Assembly (NCBI GenBank): GCA_002172675.1
Contig: NETF01000109.1
Location: forward strand, 1 to 64,000
Direction: 5' to 3'
Length of the DNA stretch: 64,000 bases
DNA from: an unicellular cyanobacterium SU3
GTDB taxonomy: Bacteria > Cyanobacteriota > Cyanobacteriia > Cyanobacteriales > Microcystaceae
Position numbers and translations under genes: made by a program. Shown piece by piece: positions 26,607 through 34,362 of this stretch (positions are counted from its first letter, which is position 1; each line of letters opens with the position of its first letter). Under the pieces are notes generated by a model. The model worked only from the letters and a program-made list of their open reading frames with translations. It ran no database searches and had not been told where the DNA came from.

Positions 26607-28827
26607 TAATTTTTTGTATTTGTTTAGGAGCTTTAATGGTTTTAAATAAATCAATTGATTGATCAAAATTATACCTACTTCTATCTTTATATTCTTGTTT
26701 GATCTTTTCCATATCTTGATAAGTTAAAGCAATTTGATAATAAGCTTCTGCAAGATCGCATTTAGCATCAATTTTAGATAAAATATCAATGGATCTTTGT
26801 TGCACTTGAATAGCTTTGTCATAATCTTCTTCTATTCTATAAATTTCACCTAATCCTATTAATGCCTTTGCTTCAACTTGGGGATAATTAGATTCCTTTG
26901 CAAAATCTAATGCCTCTTGATAGTAGTCTCTCGCCGATTTAATTTGTCCTAAATTTTTATAAGTTAAGGCGATGAAAATATAACTATATCCTTGAGTCCA
27001 ATAAATTTGAGAAAGTTTTTCTTGATTTCCATCAAATTTTTTTAAAAATTTTTTAGCATTTTCTGCATCATCAAAATAAGATTTAATAAATGCTAGACAA
27101 AAATATGATTCTACTAATAAATAATTATCCTCTTCATTGTTAGATGCTATTTCACAAACTTGGTTAAATTTGTACTCTGCTTGTTCTATCTCTCCTAAGT
27201 CTAATAAACATAAGCCAATGTTAAAATTAGCACGAGCCTCAAATATATTTTTTCCAATTTTACTTGATTTTTCATGTAATAAAATTGCTTCTCTTGGTTT
27301 ACCAACAGACCAGAAAAAATGGCCTTTAAGATTATAAAGTGTGGCTAGACAAATTGTATTTTTATTGTAATTTTCAATGATTTTATCAATTAACTTAATA
27401 ATTGGTTTAAAAACACCTAACCTATAAAAAGATGCCCCAAGAGGTTCGTTTTTTTCCCATTTATTGTTTCTTTCTTGTGCAATTACTTTACCTGCTTGTT
27501 CATAGTCCTCAATATTTAGATAATGATAACAAGCTTCTAAAGCATATAAAGCATCCTCTAAAGTTTCTACTGTCTCAACACTTTTTGTCCAAAATTTACC
27601 AGCTTCATAGTTAGCTTTTTCCCAATTTTCAGTATTTTCAAGTCTTTCTCTTGCCTCTTGTTTAATCACTGAGTGTAACCAATATTTTCCACTTTCATGT
27701 TCAAGTAAAGCGCGATTTTTTAATCGTTCAATAACTCGCCCTTGTTGTATTTTATCCACATCCCATAATAAACAGAATAATCCTTCTATCGGAACTTTTG
27801 AAATTTCTTGATAACGATAACATCCTAATCTACATAATAAGTTATAAGCATCAATATCTTCTTTTTTTAAGCCTTCAAACTCAGTTGTTACTAAATCTTT
27901 TAATTCTAATTTTATTAATAAATCTTTCTGATTTTCTTGCCAATATTTACTAAGATTATTATCATAGTCTTCTTTGATAGCTCCTAAAAGAATTCTCATT
28001 GCTTTAGCATTACCGCCATAAGCATCCCTCATTGCTTTTAAACTATTACATTCAATGTCAATTTGATGAGAAATAAAATAATTTTTCCAAGCATCTTCTG
28101 TTAATCCGTCTAAAGAATAATAACCTAAGTTAATTGCTGATTCGACTAACTTTTCTCGACTTGTGACTAATGTAAGCGATTGAAGATCAGGATTAGCCAA
28201 AACTCTTAGTAACTCAAGATAATTGCGATGCTCTTTAATGAATTTACCCTTTTCTAATGCCGGCTCTAAGTTATCAATCAAAATACCGATATAATGTTCT
28301 TTTAGCAGTCTTTTTAGTCGATCTAAATTAATAGAAAAGTCTTGGTTAGTTTCTTTGTTAAAGTATTGTTTAATCCATTCCTCCACCACTCCATCAATTG
28401 ATGAAATATTTTGTGTCTCTTTTGCCATCAATAATTCAATTATAAACTCAAACCCCTGGGTTTTTAAGTATTGTTTAGCCAATTCAGTTTTACCAATACC
28501 TCCTGCACCATGAATTAGAATTAATTTATGATTTTGCGTTAAAGTAGCTAGGTCAATTAATGCTTTTTCTCTGCCAACAAAATCTGCAGGATTGTCTATT
28601 TCTTTAGATTTATCTGTAATTTCTTGCCAGTTTAATCCTAAAATATCGCAAAAATCGATGAAATAATTACGATCAATATTATATCCATTTAAAAATTTTC
28701 TTACTGTATCACGAGAAACTCCTAATTCTGTCGCAAAAGCTTGTTGACTCTTGAAACTATTGCGTTTTAGAGCGCTTTTGACTCTTGGAATCTGTTGAAC
28801 GGATACTTTAAGGGATCTTGAAGACAT
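26524..28827 (-). CDS. XRE-type HTH - NB-ARC NTPase - TPR protein (STAND regulator)
   Basis: 767 residues. Residues 26-70 form a helix-turn-helix (SQQAFATELGVSRDTVRKFL). An NB-ARC STAND NTPase follows: Walker A HGAGGIGKTEL (106-116), Walker B GILIDNLEP (181-189) and VTSREKL (221-227). From about 430 to 745 there are tetratricopeptide-like repeats (LYNLKGHFFWSVGKPREAIL, ALIGLGEIYRIEEDYDKAI). This is the domain order of signal-sensing switches that bind DNA or partners after ATP-driven assembly. The last 20 or so residues overlap the convergent gene and may be an extension caused by loss of the original stop. It diverges from the protease operon at 29015. Confidence 0.93.
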   Translation of the reverse strand: MSSRSLKVSVQQIPRVKSALKRNSFKSQQAFATELGVSRDTVRKFLNGYNIDRNYFIDFCDILGLNWQEITDKSKEIDNPADFVGREKALIDLATLTQNHKLILIHGAGGIGKTELAKQYLKTQGFEFIIELLMAKETQNISSIDGVVEEWIKQYFNKETNQDFSINLDRLKRLLKEHYIGILIDNLEPALEKGKFIKEHRNYLELLRVLANPDLQSLTLVTSREKLVESAINLGYYSLDGLTEDAWKNYFISHQIDIECNSLKAMRDAYGGNAKAMRILLGAIKEDYDNNLSKYWQENQKDLLIKLELKDLVTTEFEGLKKEDIDAYNLLCRLGCYRYQEISKVPIEGLFCLLWDVDKIQQGRVIERLKNRALLEHESGKYWLHSVIKQEARERLENTENWEKANYEAGKFWTKSVETVETLEDALYALEACYHYLNIEDYEQAGKVIAQERNNKWEKNEPLGASFYRLGVFKPIIKLIDKIIENYNKNTICLATLYNLKGHFFWSVGKPREAILLHEKSSKIGKNIFEARANFNIGLCLLDLGEIEQAEYKFNQVCEIASNNEEDNYLLVESYFCLAFIKSYFDDAENAKKFLKKFDGNQEKLSQIYWTQGYSYIFIALTYKNLGQIKSARDYYQEALDFAKESNYPQVEAKALIGLGEIYRIEEDYDKAIQVQQRSIDILSKIDAKCDLAEAYYQIALTYQDMEKIKQEYKDRSRYNFDQSIDLFKTIKAPKQIQKITNLRKNQSCLKSSVDKKQIKNLFHTPI

Positions 28828-28876
28828 AGGAGCAAATTAACCCCCTCGGAAATAGGATCTCGACTCTATCTTACCC

Positions 28877-28943
28877 TAAGTCAGTCATCATTTTACTTAA
28901 GTCAGTCAGTAAATCAGTAAAAAATTCCCCACTAACTCAGTCA
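28877..28943. promoter_or_regulatory. Four TAANTCAGTMA direct repeats, candidate operator
   Basis: Copies lie at 28877-28887 (TAAGTCAGTCA), 28898-28908 (identical), 28910-28920 (TAAATCAGTAA) and 28933-28943 (TAACTCAGTCA). The start-to-start spacings are 21, 12 and 23 bp, close to whole helical turns. They fill the gap between the divergent HTH-NB-ARC gene and the protease operon, immediately upstream of the latter's -35 element, so they are the likely binding site of the HTH protein. Confidence 0.55.
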
Positions 28944-28950
28944 TGGAAGA

Positions 28951-28980
28951 TTGATCATAGACTCAGGGGTGGTGTATTAT
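28951..28980 (+). promoter_or_regulatory. Promoter for the small-protein/aspartyl-protease operon
   Basis: TTGATC (28951-28956) and TATTAT (28975-28980) are spaced 18 bp and would start transcription near 28987, about 28 bases before ATG 29015. The direct repeats end 7 bp upstream of the -35. Confidence 0.4.
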
Positions 28981-29014
28981 CGCCATTGAGTTCGTGTATT
29001 GTCAATAATTTGTA

Positions 29015-29281
29015 ATGGTGAAAACAATGACTGATTCTTACACCAAAGAAAAAATAATGGATATTGCAGAGGTATCAGCTGAATATCCTGATCAATGGGT
29101 GCTGATGGAAATTACTGGCAAGGATGATTCTGGTTTTCCAAAAGAAGGAGAAGTTATTGTTCACTCTGACAGTAAAAAAGAAGTATTGCAAGAAGCTAAA
29201 ACGTTAATTAAAAGAAGCAAAGGAGAAAATCGGGACGTATATTGGTTTCATACTGATCCTATTACTCATAACGCCGCATAG
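29015..29281 (+). CDS. Small DUF5678-like protein, first gene of protease operon
   Basis: 88 residues; a second in-frame ATG at 29027 is possible. The core YPDQWVLMEI, then GEVIVHSDSKKEVLQEAKTL, resembles the small alpha/beta domain of DUF5678-type proteins (Trp-Val..., gly-turn, then a helix after His-Ser). The C-terminus DVYWFHTDP is distinctive. No catalytic residues evident. It is followed 42 bp later by the retropepsin-like protease, and its promoter faces the HTH-NB-ARC gene, so it likely belongs to the same module. Confidence 0.65.
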   Translation: MVKTMTDSYTKEKIMDIAEVSAEYPDQWVLMEITGKDDSGFPKEGEVIVHSDSKKEVLQEAKTLIKRSKGENRDVYWFHTDPITHNAA

Positions 29282-29323
29282 ATTCAGAGAAACATAAAGT
29301 AGCAATCAATCTGTATATTTTTA

Positions 29324-29779
29324 ATGATTATCATTGCCGAAAAGAGCTTTGATGCAAATACTTTTAACTTTCCAGGGAAACGTATTTTTCAAGAGCGATC
29401 ATTATGGGTAATTCCTATAAAATTTAGTACCAATGGTATATCTATCAGCTATAATATGTTACTGGATACAGGCTCTGAAATTACCACTCTTGATTCTGAC
29501 GACGCAGAATTAATAACAATCAATAATCCTGAGAAATTCACTCAAGCTAGTGGTGCAGGTGGACAAACATCCTTAATACCAGGTGAAGTAGATGAACTAT
29601 GTATTGGAGACATCACTTTTGGACAATCAACCATACATATAGGACAATTAATACCTCAATTTCGTCAATATAATATATCAGGTATTTTAGGTGCTAATAT
29701 CCTCAACCAAATGAGAATCACCCTTGATTATCCAGAAAAACGTTTAGAAATGAAAAAAAGGTTTGTCCCCTTACAATAA
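29324..29779 (+). CDS. Retropepsin-like aspartyl protease
   Basis: 151 residues. The catalytic motif is YNMLLDTGSEITTLD, a clear Asp-Thr-Gly-Ser as in single-lobe retroviral-type proteases that act as dimers. A glycine-rich turn, ASGAGGQTS, and GILGANILNQMRITLDYPEKRL (ILG plus strand) form the rest of the lobe. No signal peptide, so it is cytoplasmic. In other bacteria such proteases are encoded with small peptidase-co-occurring proteins in predicted conflict systems, as is the case here. Confidence 0.88.
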   Translation: MIIIAEKSFDANTFNFPGKRIFQERSLWVIPIKFSTNGISISYNMLLDTGSEITTLDSDDAELITINNPEKFTQASGAGGQTSLIPGEVDELCIGDITFGQSTIHIGQLIPQFRQYNISGILGANILNQMRITLDYPEKRLEMKKRFVPLQ

Positions 29780-29799
29780 ATACAAAATAAACTAACAAA

Positions 29800-30120
29800 A
29801 TGACAGACTCTTCTCAATCTCAGAAAAAACTAAAAATTGTTTCCCTTGAACCTAAAGTTACTATTATTCAGCAGAATTCTAATGATTCTGAAAAACCACA
29901 AAGTGACAATAATGAAAACGCTGTAATCGTAGCTCCTATCTTCCTTAATAAGGAAAAAGTAATTGAAGATATTGGTGAATTAATTGATAAAGTATATGAA
30001 GAGTTTAATCAAGCTTGTACGAAAAAAAATCTTGATTGGACAGCAGAATTAGAATTAGGGATGGAATTCGGAGTGAAATTTACGGCAAGACTCTCCATTG
30101 CTCCAAAATCTTCTCAATAA
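29800..30120 (+). CDS. Peptidase-co-occurring domain protein (Pepco/Trypco-like)
   Basis: 106 residues. The first 45 residues are polar and probably disordered. Then a helix (KVIEDIGELIDKVYEEFNQA) is followed by DWTAELELGMEFGVKFTARL, the same helix plus FG-containing hairpin order as in the trypsin-co-occurring protein at 9549. I assign it to the peptidase-associated accessory group by this pattern and by its position 20 bp after the aspartyl protease. Function unproven; a protease regulator or substrate-presenter is plausible. Confidence 0.65.
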   Translation: MTDSSQSQKKLKIVSLEPKVTIIQQNSNDSEKPQSDNNENAVIVAPIFLNKEKVIEDIGELIDKVYEEFNQACTKKNLDWTAELELGMEFGVKFTARLSIAPKSSQ

Positions 30121-30163
30121 TGTTAAATATCTTGTTGATAATACATTCAATAAACTATTAACC

Positions 30164-30282
30164 TTATATTGGATCGCTCATTAATAATTTTGCTAAAGTG
30201 TCTAATAATGTTTGTTCGGTATAAGGTTTAGAAAAGTAAGCAGATGCTCCTAAATTCATGATATCTTTACTATTTAGTAAAT
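30164..30282 (-). pseudogene. Response-regulator receiver domain remnant
   Basis: Reading leftwards to the TAA at 30164-30166, the frame encodes DIMNLGASAYFSKPYTEQTL followed by LDTLAKLL. This is the last beta-strand/helix of a CheY-like domain, including the conserved Lys-Pro after the strand. The phosphoacceptor half is gone and no start codon or RBS is present. It lies directly downstream of the protease operon, on the other strand. Confidence 0.7.
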
Positions 30283-30368
30283 GCCTATATTATTTTTCAT
30301 TAATTATCTACAAATTTTTATTATTAAAAAACAGTATTCTTACGGTTTTTAACCTAACGTTAACTTCT

Positions 30369-31571
30369 CTAATTCCATATCCATTTAATATGTTCAGATA
30401 ATAACTTAGATAAATCATATTTATCTTGAATCGTTGCTCTCGCTTTAACTCTTAAATCAGCCATTTTATCAGGAGAATTTAACACTTCTTCTATTCTTTC
30501 TACTATCCTATCAATAGCAAAGAAATCCACCAATAAACCATTAACACCATCTTCTATAACTTCCTCGACTGGAGGCGTTTTTGACCCTAAAACTAAACCC
30601 CCGGTAGACATCACTTCTAACATCGACCAAGACAGAACAAAAGGACGAGTTAAATAAACATGAACCGATGACGCTTGTATCACTTGCAAATATTGAGAAT
30701 AGGGTAATGATCCCGTGAAATGTAAGCGAGATAAATCATAATCATAAGTTTCTAACATTAACTGTTTATAGGTTTTCCCATCCGATAGAGATCGCCCATA
30801 AGCTACCCTATCATCTCCTACAATAACCACATGACAATGAGGCCGTTTTTTAAGTAAAATTGAAACCGCTTCCATAAACTGAGGAAACCCCCGATAAGGT
30901 TCCATTCCCCTAGCGACATAAGTAACAATTTCATCCACTTCTGATAAGTCCAGTTTCTTATCTTCTAAGACCAATTTTGCCCCTGGTTTGGGTTGAAAAT
31001 AGTTAGTATCGACTCCATCGTGACGTACCGTAATCTTAGAGTGAAATTCTGAGGGAAATTGTTGCTTTTGCCACTGCGTAGGAGATAAACCGCGATCGCA
31101 ACTATACAAATCCGTTAGTATAGGTGTATTCTTGATACGAATACGGGCTTCATCATCGGCGGTTAAGGGTTCTTTGGGGTCAAAGTCTGCATCGGTTCCG
31201 TGGGCGTGATAAAACCATTCAAAGAAACATAATAATTCCGCTTTGGGAAAGATATCTTTAATAAAAAGGGTTGGACCCCATCCAGAATGACCATACACCA
31301 CATCAGGGATAAAATTTTCTCGTTTTAATTGATCGGCTAGACGATAAACCGCTTGTCCTTGTAGTACCGCATTTTCTAAGGTTCTCACATAATGATGGGT
31401 TTGGGGACGGGCTTGACGAGAAGGGGTATAGATAGCTTTAAAAACCCCTGGAATGTTGCCTTCTTTGCGTTTTGTGCCAAAGACAACCTTATTTTTGGGA
31501 TTTTTAGCCAAAGCGATCGCTAAATGGCGAAATTGTGCTGGAAAATTAGGGTGTAAAAACAGAATATTCAA
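30369..31571 (-). CDS. Glycosyltransferase family 4
   Basis: 400 residues, GT-B fold. The N-terminal acceptor domain starts MNILFLHPNFPAQFRHLA and contains DVVYGHSGWGPTLFIKD. The C-terminal domain carries the nucleotide-sugar site: VARGMEPYRGFPQFMEAV, HVVIVGDD, and PFVLSWSMLEVMSTGGLVLGS with the acidic contact residue. It transfers a sugar in cell-surface glycan or glycolipid synthesis; donor and acceptor cannot be deduced. The terminator at 31588-31618 separates it from the upstream gene on the same strand. Confidence 0.9.
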   Translation of the reverse strand: MNILFLHPNFPAQFRHLAIALAKNPKNKVVFGTKRKEGNIPGVFKAIYTPSRQARPQTHHYVRTLENAVLQGQAVYRLADQLKRENFIPDVVYGHSGWGPTLFIKDIFPKAELLCFFEWFYHAHGTDADFDPKEPLTADDEARIRIKNTPILTDLYSCDRGLSPTQWQKQQFPSEFHSKITVRHDGVDTNYFQPKPGAKLVLEDKKLDLSEVDEIVTYVARGMEPYRGFPQFMEAVSILLKKRPHCHVVIVGDDRVAYGRSLSDGKTYKQLMLETYDYDLSRLHFTGSLPYSQYLQVIQASSVHVYLTRPFVLSWSMLEVMSTGGLVLGSKTPPVEEVIEDGVNGLLVDFFAIDRIVERIEEVLNSPDKMADLRVKARATIQDKYDLSKLLSEHIKWIWN

Positions 31572-31587
31572 CTGTTACTTCTTTAAT

Positions 31588-31618
31588 AAAAAATAGTCTA
31601 GAACTTAGTTCTAGACTA
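31588..31618 (-). terminator. Rho-independent terminator of the 141-residue protein gene
   Basis: An 11-bp perfect stem, TAGTCTAGAAC / GTTCTAGACTA (31594-31604 with 31608-31618), loop of 3, followed leftwards by six T residues (complement of 31588-31593). It sits 28 bp after the stop of the gene at 31647. Confidence 0.85.
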
Positions 31619-31646
31619 CAACCAAAACGAAACTTAAATCAAGGAA

Positions 31647-32072
31647 TTAACCCCGTCGCATTTTAACTTGAGAGGCCATATTTTTGAAGTTGTTTAAACT
31701 GGGACCAGGACGACGGCGAGGGGTGGGCATCATATAGAATTTAGTAGCAAATTCTACTTCTGTTGGTTCTTCTTTTTTGGCTACTTGACTATTACTTAAA
31801 GCAGGAGAAGTGGGAACAATTTCAGTTTTAGGTTGTTCTTTTTTCGCTGCTTTTTTAACTGATGTTTTTTTAGATTTCTTTTTAGCTGATGCTGGTTTTT
31901 CAGTTGTTTCCGCCGCTTCAGGTTGAGACGCTTCTGCTTGAGGTTTAGGGGTTTCTACTGCTTCAGGGGCAGGAGTTTCTACTTTAGGTTCAGAGGCAGG
32001 AGCGTTATCCGTTTCGTCTAATTCTAAGAAGAATTCTTTTTTCTTGCCACCACCGAATAATTTTTTTAGCAT
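31647..32072 (-). CDS. Low-complexity cyanobacterial protein with conserved-looking ends
   Basis: 141 residues. A short basic start, MLKKLFGGGKKKEFFLELDE, precedes an Ala/Pro/Glu/Lys-rich region (about 22-95), certainly disordered. The end, FATKFYMMPTPRRRPGPSLN plus NFKNMASQVKMRRG, looks like a defined motif. I recall similar proteins annotated as hypothetical in other cyanobacteria. Lysine-rich central repeats suggest nucleic-acid or membrane-surface contact, but this is conjecture. It has its own terminator. Confidence 0.75.
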   Translation of the reverse strand: MLKKLFGGGKKKEFFLELDETDNAPASEPKVETPAPEAVETPKPQAEASQPEAAETTEKPASAKKKSKKTSVKKAAKKEQPKTEIVPTSPALSNSQVAKKEEPTEVEFATKFYMMPTPRRRPGPSLNNFKNMASQVKMRRG

Positions 32073-32360
32073 TGTTTCTAATCTCCTAAAAAGTTAGTTA
32101 AAGTCTAATTCAATTGATGAAAATTTTTGTCTAAGAAATTTTAGGTTTTTACACCCATTTTCTTAGTTTTTAGTTAACTGTTTACTTAAACTAATTAACA
32201 AGTCTGATTAAGGTTGCTTTTAGGTTCCTTATCTAACTATCAAGCCAGATTCTGAAACTTTTTGCAATGATTTTTAACAAAAGTTAATAAAAAAGCAGAT
32301 ATTTCTAAGTTTCAGTTGCGGTTGATCGGGTAAAGTGGAATTCTTTACTTCACAAGAAAA

Positions 32361-32819
32361 ATGACAAAAAAATATAGAATTTACATGGATGTGTGTTGTT
32401 TCAATCGTCCTTTTGATGATTGGTCACAATTAAGAATCCGTCTTGAAGCAGAAGCTATTTTAACAATGATTAATTATTTTCAGACAGAAAAGTGGCTATT
32501 AATTGGTAGTATAGCTCTTGATTCAGCAATTGAGCAAACTCCTGATCTGGAGAAAAAACAACAAGTTCAGGATTTATTAACCTTAGTAAAGACTAAAATT
32601 TCCCTCACTGAAGTAATTCAAGAAAGAACAAAAACCCTGCTAACATTAGGGTTTAAATCTTTTGATGCTTTGCATCTTGCTTATGCTGAATCAGCTATAG
32701 TCGATGTATTCTTAACAACAGACGATAGATTATTGAACAAAGCAATTCTTAATCAAGCTATATTAAAAGTACCTGTACAAAATCCTATTTCTTGGTTAAC
32801 GGAACAATCAAACGATTGA
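32361..32819 (+). CDS. PIN-domain ribonuclease, putative VapC-type toxin
   Basis: 152 residues. The acidic residues of the PIN nuclease are all visible: Asp10 in IYMDVCCFNRPFDD, a second Asp in SFDALHLAYAE, and TTDDRLLNKA near the C-terminus. VapC-like toxins cleave RNA (often tRNA) when not bound by antitoxin. A small gene 11 bp downstream is the probable antitoxin, an order reversed from the typical antitoxin-first arrangement. No lesion is seen. Confidence 0.85.
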   Translation: MTKKYRIYMDVCCFNRPFDDWSQLRIRLEAEAILTMINYFQTEKWLLIGSIALDSAIEQTPDLEKKQQVQDLLTLVKTKISLTEVIQERTKTLLTLGFKSFDALHLAYAESAIVDVFLTTDDRLLNKAILNQAILKVPVQNPISWLTEQSND

Positions 32820-32830
32820 GGAATATAATT

Positions 32831-33025
32831 ATGATGACTCCAATGGAATTAAATGAAAAGGGATTCAAAGCATTAGTTGATGCCCTGGGATATGCTGACG
32901 CTATTCGTTTCTTAAAGCTTTATTATCACGGTAAAGGAGATTATACTAAAGAGCGTGATAAGTGGTTAGACAAAATTAGTCTTGATGATATTTTTGCTGA
33001 TATTAAAGAACGGGAATCTAAATAA
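32831..33025 (+). CDS. Probable antitoxin partner of the PIN-domain protein
   Basis: 64 residues from ATG 32831; the longer open frame would overlap the toxin. It is a small acidic/basic helical protein (MELNEKGFKALVDALGYADA, KLYYHGKGDYTKER, ISLDDIFADI). It resembles small partners found next to PIN proteins in cyanobacteria, but I do not see a standard MazE/RHH/Phd DNA-binding motif. The role is inferred from position. Confidence 0.6.
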   Translation: MMTPMELNEKGFKALVDALGYADAIRFLKLYYHGKGDYTKERDKWLDKISLDDIFADIKERESK

Positions 33026-33042
33026 TTAATCATATTAAATAA

Positions 33043-33068
33043 GGTGCATTACACTTCATTAATGCACC
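33043..33068. repeat. Dispersed-type hairpin, GGTGCATTA stem
   Basis: GGTGCATTA (33043-33051) and TAATGCACC (33060-33068) form a 9-bp stem with an 8-base loop. It is followed by CTAC as in common cyanobacterial palindromic repeats. No T-tract. It stands 18 bp after the antitoxin stop. Confidence 0.5.
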
Positions 33069-33079
33069 CTACTGCACTA

Positions 33080-33400
33080 CTAAAAACCACCACAACCACC
33101 ACCACTAATTAAATGACGGATAAATTCTGGTGATGGAGAGTCAAAATAAATATCTTTTGCAAAAAATTTTTTAGTTGCACCTGTAACTAATTTTGGTGTA
33201 AAAGTAATAGTAATTTCTGAGCTTCCTCATACTTCTTTAAAATTCTCTAAGTCATAATTTGACACACCATTTAATGAAAAAGAAGAACTCTCGTTTCCTT
33301 CAATTAATTCTGATAAGATAGTTAGATAACTTCTAATGACATTACTAGCAATGATTTTGGCAACTTCTATCTGAAACTTTAGGGGAAAACATTCATAAAT
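33080..33400 (-). pseudogene. Broken gene with glycine-rich C-terminal tail
   Basis: Reading leftwards from 33400, an open frame without a start codon encodes AKIIASNVIRSYLTILSELI and a Ser-rich stretch, is interrupted by TGA (complement of 33227-33229), then continues GSSEITITFTPKLVTGATK, FFAKDIYFDSPSPEFIRHLI and ends SGGGCGGF before a TAG at 33080-33082. Coding style is continuous through the stop, so a 5'-truncated gene with a nonsense mutation is the best reading. Family not recognised; the Gly/Cys tail is unusual. Confidence 0.55.
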
Positions 33401-33687
33401 CTAATTTTCGTGCAACCATTGAAAGAATAAAAGCTAAAAATTCTCATTTTGTTGGTAATTTTAAAATTAATAAATTAAATTTTTGTTCTAACCCTTACCC
33501 TGATATTGAAGAGAATGAGGATATTATTAATGATGAGAAAATTAGAGAAGAAGCAATAGAAAAGAAAATAAAACGCAAGATGATTCCTAGATTAGTTAAG
33601 TTAGGATTAAGTGCAGAAGAGATTGCAGAAGAATTAGAGTTAAACATTCAAGAAGTTAATAAAATTATAGTGAGTTTAGACACATAA
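33355..33687 (+). pseudogene. 5'-truncated remnant with C-terminal HTH-like motif
   Basis: An open frame without a start codon encodes WQLLSETLGENIHKSNFRAT, KNSHFVGNFKINKL, a long charged helix (REEAIEKKIKRKMIPRLVKL), and LGLSAEEIAEELELNIQEVN before TAA at 33685-33687. The ending resembles the C-terminal region of Rpn/PD-(D/E)XK-type transposase-associated proteins, but this is tentative. It lies 3 bp upstream of higB and overlaps the antisense remnant by 46 bp. Confidence 0.45.
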
Positions 33688-33690
33688 ATT

Positions 33691-33977
33691 ATGCACGTTA
33701 TAACTCGTAAACGTTTAAACGAATTTGCTCAAAAATATCCTGAAACAAAAACTGCACTGTCTGGATGGTATGAAAACATCAAAAAAAAATTTTTTCATCC
33801 TTTGCCGAATTAAGGCAGATATTTTCTTCTGCTGATAAAGTTGGGAAATTGACTGTTTTTAATATTGGTGGCAATAAAGTTAGATTAATTGTCGCCATAC
33901 ACTATAATCGAAAAAAAGTTTATATTCGTGCCATTTTAAGCCATGAAGAATATAATAAAAATAAATGGAGAGAATAA
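33691..33977 (+). pseudogene. higB: higB-type toxin with frameshift in a poly-A tract
   Basis: The gene starts MHVITRKRLNEFAQKYPETK and runs to WYENIK in one frame, then reaches a TAA after HPLPN. The family ending (SSFAELRQIFSSADK, LTVFNIGGNKVRLIVAIHYN, KVYIRAILSHEEYNKNKW) continues in another frame. The switch is at nine A residues followed by six T (about 33778-33794); one more A would restore the frame. HigB toxins are ribosome-dependent mRNA interferases. The lesion is a one-base loss, an assembly error at the homopolymer, or a slippage site. Confidence 0.8.
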
Positions 33978-33979
33978 CT

Positions 33980-34207
33980 ATGATTACGAGAAAATTAAAT
34001 GAAACTGTCACCGCTTGGTCAAAACTATCTGATAATTTGTTTGTCCCTCATACTGAAACAGAATATCAAAAATTAGTGACAATTTTAGATGAATTAATTG
34101 ATATAGTTGGGGAAGATGAATCACATTCCTTAGCATCACTAATGGAAGTTATAGGAATCTTAATTGAAAATTATGAAGATCATTATATTCCTGAATTGTC
34201 TGCTTAA
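33980..34207 (+). CDS. higA: HigA-type antitoxin
   Basis: 75 residues from ATG 33980, 2 bp after the higB stop. LFVPHTETEYQKLVTILDEL, then GEDESHSLASLMEVIGILIE and NYEDHYIPEL, is the pattern of COG5499-type HigA antitoxins that neutralise HigB. It ends after the first domain and lacks the C-terminal XRE HTH that longer members carry, so autoregulation may be lost. The toxin next to it carries a frameshift. Confidence 0.8.
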   Translation: MITRKLNETVTAWSKLSDNLFVPHTETEYQKLVTILDELIDIVGEDESHSLASLMEVIGILIENYEDHYIPELSA

Positions 34208-34362
34208 AAACAGATTTCGGGAAAGCTAGACGGCTATTGTTTAAAATATGATTGGAATACAATAATCTATCCTAACCCACTATTTCAGTAAAGTCGTAGT
34301 TGCGATGAAGTTCTAAGATAAAATAATGAACGGACAATATAACGAGACACTTGGGAATACAT

